Positions 5,318-6,243 of a stretch of 6,243 nt of DNA are shown here, piece after piece; positions within the stretch are counted from its first letter, which is position 1; every line of letters starts with the position of its first letter. Made by a program: the position numbers and the translations under genes. The stretch comes from Polaromonas sp. (GTDB taxonomy: Bacteria; Pseudomonadota; Gammaproteobacteria; Burkholderiales; Burkholderiaceae_C), in contig JACMQR010000166.1 in the NCBI GenBank assembly GCA_014376885.1, forward strand, positions 1-6,243. The letters are read 5' to 3'. The notes under the pieces are model-generated. The model was not told the DNA's origin. It made no database searches and saw only the letters and a list, made by a program, of their open reading frames with translations.

Positions 5318-6243
5318 CGCCGGGCTTTAGCAGTCCGGTGGACAGCGCGGTGCCGCCGACAATCACCGCCGCGCAGCCGACCATCCACGGCGTGACCGAT
5401 TCGCCCAGGAACAGCGCGCCATACAGCACCGCAAACACCGGCACCAAAAAAGTGACGGACAGCGCGCGCGGCGGGCCGGCCTGTTCAATCAAGCGGAAAA
5501 ACAAGATGTAGGCAATGCCGGTGCATACTACGCCGACCGCTGCCAGAGCCAGCCAGCTTGACAAGCCCGGCAGGCGCGCCGGCCACAGCCACAGCGCCGG
5601 CAGGGCCAGGCCCAGCGTGGCGCCGATCTGGCTGCCAGCGGCCGTGACCAGGGGCGGCAGGCCCGCCAGGTAGCGCTTGGTGTAGCTGGCCGAGATGCCG
5701 TAGCAGACGCAGGCCAGCAGGCAGGCCAGCACCGCCCAGCCGGGGGCGACACCCGATGCACCCGGCCTGAAGCTGGCCTTGTCCCAGGCCAGCAGCGCCA
5801 CGCCGGCAAAGCCGATGGCCAGACCGGCAATTCGCCAGCCGGTCGGCCGGTCTTTAAGCCAGGCCCAGGCGATCAGGGCGCCAAACATGGGCACCGTGGC
5901 ATTCAAGATGGCCGACAGCCCGGTGCTGATGGACAGCAGCGCGAACGCAAAGCAGGCGAACGGAATGCCTGAATTGAGCAGGCCGATGAAAAAAATCCGC
6001 TTCCAGTTGGCAGCCAGCACCGGCAGCAGGCCGCGCAGCCAGACCAGCGGCAGCAAAAAAAGCGCGGCAATGGCCACCCGCACCGCAGCGGTTGGCAAGG
6101 GGCCGAATTCGACCACGCCGATGCGCGTGAACAAAAACGACGAGCCCCAGATGGCCGCCAGCAGCATGAAATCAGTCGCCCAGCTTTTCGGGTTGGCTGT
6201 ACCGGGCAGGGCGGCCGGGCCGATGGCTGAGGTCCGGGCGGTC
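5289..6243 (-). CDS. EamA/DMT-superfamily transporter, 5' end beyond the window
   Basis: An inner-membrane exporter of the drug/metabolite transporter superfamily (RhaT/YdcZ/EamA type), expected to have ten helices in two repeats. Counting from the internal Met at 6167, repeat one includes AIWGSSFLFTRIG at 5-17, the family's usual first helix, and the SAILNATVPMFGALIAW helix at 85-101. Repeat two runs from about 143 to 279 with the hallmark GPPRALSVTFLVPVFAVLYG at 231-250 followed by ALFLGE. The tail is basic (RTRRRPPH). Substrate cannot be deduced. ATG 6167 gives 292 residues but cuts into the start of helix one and has only a poor ribosome site. The frame stays open upstream to the window edge and reads ANPKSWATDF just before it, which looks like the normal lead-in to helix one, and no ATG, GTG or TTG occurs there. 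The true start is therefore probably off the right edge. Confidence 0.9.
   Translation of the reverse strand, partial: TARTSAIGPAALPGTANPKSWATDFMLLAAIWGSSFLFTRIGVVEFGPLPTAAVRVAIAALFLLPLVWLRGLLPVLAANWKRIFFIGLLNSGIPFACFAFALLSISTGLSAILNATVPMFGALIAWAWLKDRPTGWRIAGLAIGFAGVALLAWDKASFRPGASGVAPGWAVLACLLACVCYGISASYTKRYLAGLPPLVTAAGSQIGATLGLALPALWLWPARLPGLSSWLALAAVGVVCTGIAYILFFRLIEQAGPPRALSVTFLVPVFAVLYGALFLGESVTPWMVGCAAVIVGGTALSTGLLKPGARTRRRPPH
5301..5323 (+). terminator. Hairpin across the DUF1345 stop codon
   Basis: CCGGCGC at 5301-5307 and GCGCCGG at 5317-5323 form a perfect 7-base stem with a 9-base loop that contains most of the stop codon. It is followed by GCTTTAGC on the plus strand, so it could act as a weak terminator for the plus-strand gene. 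On the minus strand it falls inside the last codons of the transporter gene and cannot be that gene's terminator. Confidence 0.35.

Noticed and set aside
1..6243. CRISPR arrays, tRNA or rRNA genes, insertion sequences, attachment sites
   Set aside because: No regularly spaced repeats, cloverleaf-like segments, transposase-like frames or terminal inverted repeats were seen; composition looks even across the window.

Overview
The window is GC-rich and gene-dense, and every gene reads as bacterial. Protein similarity, leader-poor start sites and the gene mix (CIO-type bd oxidase with a DUF2474 partner, an adhesin-E-like exported protein, DUF1345) suggest a betaproteobacterium of the Burkholderiales, most like Comamonadaceae (Polaromonas/Rhodoferax type). 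That placement is inferred from protein and sequence style, not from a marker gene.

Layout. (1) 1-139: a short upstream region with a repeated TGCGGCAT element and a plausible sigma-70 promoter. (2) 140-1138 (+): a zinc-independent MDR NADPH:quinone-reductase-type enzyme. (3) 1139-1384: an intergenic stretch with a terminator-like hairpin. (4) 1385-3976 (+): a compact respiratory operon with cydA/cioA (TTG start), cydB/cioB 10 bases later, and a 55-residue DUF2474-type membrane peptide whose GTG start overlaps the cydB stop codon. (5) 3977-4177: a poorly explained stretch with two overlapping short open frames and a GC hairpin. (6) 4178-4627 (+): a small exported protein resembling the surface-adhesin E family. 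(7) 4658-5317 (+): a DUF1345 multi-pass membrane protein with no visible ribosome binding site but a -10-like box placed as for a leaderless message. (8) 5289-6243 (-): an EamA/DMT exporter, convergent with the DUF1345 gene and overlapping its 3' end by 29 bases. Its reading frame runs off the right edge.

How they work together. The operon encodes a terminal quinol oxidase of the short Q-loop, cyanide-insensitive (CIO) subtype. Subunit I carries the haem ligands and quinol site, subunit II is its partner, and the small peptide is probably a CydX-like accessory subunit. Nothing ties the flanking genes to this oxidase functionally. The quinone reductase gene is separated from it by a hairpin and about 250 bases.

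I found no mobile element, CRISPR array, RNA gene or clearly new system. The least ordinary points are the small third oxidase subunit with its stop/start overlap, the K+-channel-pore-like pattern in the DUF1345 protein, the repeat cluster before the first gene, and the overlapping 3' ends at 5289-5317.
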